Shown here: positions 45,301 to 46,631 of the stretch, piece after piece | Numbering within the stretch: position 1 is the first letter of the stretch | Layout: each line of letters starts with the position of its first letter | From: Bacteroidetes bacterium GWA2_32_17 | Lineage (GTDB): Bacteria > Bacteroidota > Bacteroidia > Bacteroidales > GWA2-32-17 | Length of the DNA stretch: 46,631 nucleotides | Assembly (NCBI GenBank): GCA_001769035.1 | Contig: MENF01000133.1 | Coordinates: forward strand, 1-46,631 | Direction: 5' to 3' | Made by a program: the position numbers and the translations under genes | Notes under the pieces: generated by a model | Database searches by the model: none | Told to the model about the DNA's origin: nothing | The model's input: only the letters and a program-made list of their open reading frames with translations

Positions 45301-46365
45301 ATGACTGTTTATATTAATAAGGTGTTTTTTATTTTTCTATTGTTATTTTATTCTTTTTTTTTATTTGCACAGAAAGAAGATATAAAAAACACAAATATAC
45401 TAAAGGAAATAGTATATACATTGGCTTCCGATTCAATGCTTGGCAGGGCAGCAGGAAGTGAAGGAGAAGAAAGAGCTGAAAATTATTTGGTAAGTTATTA
45501 TAAAAAAATCGGATTAGTGGCATTAAATGATTCTTATATAAAAAAATTCAAGTTTCCAAAGGATTCAACACATACTGCTTCTGCAATGAATGTTATCGGA
45601 ATGCTCGATAATAAAGCTCCATCAACAATAGTAATTGGAGCACATTACGACCATATTGGAATGGGAGGTCCCAAATCAAGGTCTTTAACAAGCAATAAAA
45701 TTCACAATGGAGCAGATGATAATGCAAGCGGAGTAGCAATGATGCTGATGCTTGCCGAGCATCTTAAAAAATCAAAAATCAAAAATCAAAAATCTGACAA
45801 ATTTAATTATCTGTTTATTGCATTTTCAGCCCACGAAGATGGCTTGTATGGTTCGCAGGCATTTGTTGATGAAAAAATATACGATTTGTCAAAAGTAAAA
45901 CTGTTCCTCAATCTTGATATGGTTGGACGGCTTGATACAATTAATCCTATGCTTAAAGTAATGAGAAATGATCACGAAAAATATCTTGACTCCATTTTAT
46001 ATAAATTAACAAAAGATGAATTCAATTTAATTATAACTGAAGACAAAACCCAAACAGATGCTTCAGCTTTTATCAATAATAATATTCCATCTGTTTCATT
46101 TACGACAGGGATTCACGATGATTATCATAAAATATCGGATGATTCCGAAAAAATTAATTATTATGGTATGAATGAGATAACGAAGTATATTAGACGTGTA
46201 ATTGCTTCCTTTGAAAGTTACAAATTAAAAATAATTCCGGCAACTCGAAATATAATTGAAAGACCTGAACCTTATGCTAAAATGCCAGAAGTAAAAATTG
46301 ATGAAAATGCTAATCCAAACATTGATAAGAAAATATTGGAAAATGAAATGAAAATAAATAATTAA
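45301..46365 (+). CDS. M28-family zinc aminopeptidase, exported
   Basis: Predicted periplasmic or secreted aminopeptidase (354 residues; signal peptide 1-24, ending FAQ). Zinc-site motifs are present: GAHYDHIG (His115), GADDNASG (Asp139), the AHEDGLYGS block (Glu179), NLDMVGR, and IHDDYHKISDD (last His). In most M28 enzymes the third block reads Glu-Glu with the first Glu as catalytic base; here the position is His178, so activity may be altered. Residues about 156-165 are encoded by four tandem AAAAATC units (45767-45794), a likely length-variable insert between helix and strand. It follows the fibre genes in the same direction after a hairpin repeat, so it may be its own unit. Confidence 0.87.
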   Translation: MTVYINKVFFIFLLLFYSFFLFAQKEDIKNTNILKEIVYTLASDSMLGRAAGSEGEERAENYLVSYYKKIGLVALNDSYIKKFKFPKDSTHTASAMNVIGMLDNKAPSTIVIGAHYDHIGMGGPKSRSLTSNKIHNGADDNASGVAMMLMLAEHLKKSKIKNQKSDKFNYLFIAFSAHEDGLYGSQAFVDEKIYDLSKVKLFLNLDMVGRLDTINPMLKVMRNDHEKYLDSILYKLTKDEFNLIITEDKTQTDASAFINNNIPSVSFTTGIHDDYHKISDDSEKINYYGMNEITKYIRRVIASFESYKLKIIPATRNIIERPEPYAKMPEVKIDENANPNIDKKILENEMKINN

Positions 46366-46460
46366 TTTGAATAAGAAAAGATTATAGTGTATCAAATAAA
46401 AAAACTTATGTATCTTTATTGCATCAAATTTAAAAACAAATGGTAAAAGAAATAAAATTA

Positions 46461-46538
46461 AAAAAAATAATTTGTAACTTTGTAATTAAAAATACGTATA
46501 AAATCATTAAAATGATATAAATTAATAATTATAATAAA
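46461..46538 (+). promoter_or_regulatory. leader copy P3
   Basis: Third copy of the leader in front of the fibre genes, with TAACTTTG (46475-46482) matching TAnnTTTG and the same AATTAATAATTATAATAAAATG end. It implies that another member of the fibre family, or a remnant, begins at the window edge. Confidence 0.65.
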
Positions 46539-46610
46539 ATGAAACATCCACGACAAATAAATTTGACACACAAGGGAATGATTATATTTAAGGTTGAGGT
46601 TAAGGGATAA
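46539..46610 (+). CDS. short frame after leader P3, perhaps a broken third family member
   Basis: The ATG at 46539 stands where the fibre 1 start stands relative to its leader. The frame runs only 23 codons before TAA and does not resemble the fibre N-terminus. Its second half (AAGGTTGAGGTTAAGGG and on) is a GGTTGAGGTTAAG-type dispersed repeat that continues to the window end. Either the real start is beyond the window or the gene was broken by the repeat. Confidence 0.3.
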   Translation: MKHPRQINLTHKGMIIFKVEVKG

Positions 46611-46631
46611 GATTGAGAAAATAAGATTGAA

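Overview
The window comes from an AT-rich member of the Bacteroidota, most likely a marine or gut-type Bacteroidia or Flavobacteriia-like lineage. The evidence is two secreted proteins with C-terminal type IX secretion (T9SS) sorting domains, lipoproteins with Cys-Lys-Lys/Asn-type lipoboxes, many predicted outer-membrane barrels, promoter elements of the Bacteroidota type (TAnnTTTG), and palindromic intergenic repeats of kinds that recur in this phylum. No rRNA, tRNA, CRISPR array or prophage was seen.

Layout. 1-9.1 kb, mostly minus strand: a YfiR/PAS adenylate cyclase coupled to a DEAD-box helicase, a T9SS-exported repeat protein, a GH16 glucanase-like lipoprotein, a GT39-like membrane glycosyltransferase, a small barrel protein and a glutaryl-CoA-dehydrogenase-like enzyme. 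9.4-11.9 kb, plus strand: a two-gene 2-oxoacid:ferredoxin oxidoreductase (alpha, then a fused beta-gamma). 12-16 kb: a large exported TPR-CHAT protease-like protein. 16.4-20.1 kb: an array of four single-function cassettes on the minus strand (secreted protein, DUF5677-like protein, HigB/HigA-like toxin-antitoxin pair, truncated RhuM). They are separated by long direct repeats; each cassette is followed by a 57-bp imperfect palindrome of constant length, and three of the repeats also carry a TATATTTG promoter element facing the next gene. A MITE-like hairpin element follows at 20.2-20.4 kb.

20.6-37.3 kb: a run of 11 minus-strand genes with very short spacing. It is built from two paralogous modules, each made of barrel B, barrel A, a vWA-like lipoprotein and an exported WD40-caspase (C14). 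A Reg_prop/Y_Y_Y/SpoIIE phosphatase and a FecR-like protein precede the first module. The order and the signal peptides suggest an envelope-located proteolytic signalling system; this is the best candidate for an undescribed system. 37.3-38.8 kb: a C10 (streptopain-like) protease with a T9SS tail.

39-46.6 kb, plus strand: two tandem paralogous fibre/collagen-like surface proteins (the first with an S74 chaperone domain), each preceded by the same roughly 80-bp leader. An M28 peptidase follows, then a third copy of the leader at the window edge.

A theme across the window is intergenic palindromic repeats lying inside genes in frame: in the SpoIIE phosphatase domain, in the signal peptide regions of both fibre genes, and at the C-terminus of the oxidoreductase alpha subunit. 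All functions are inferred from motifs read by eye; no searches were run.
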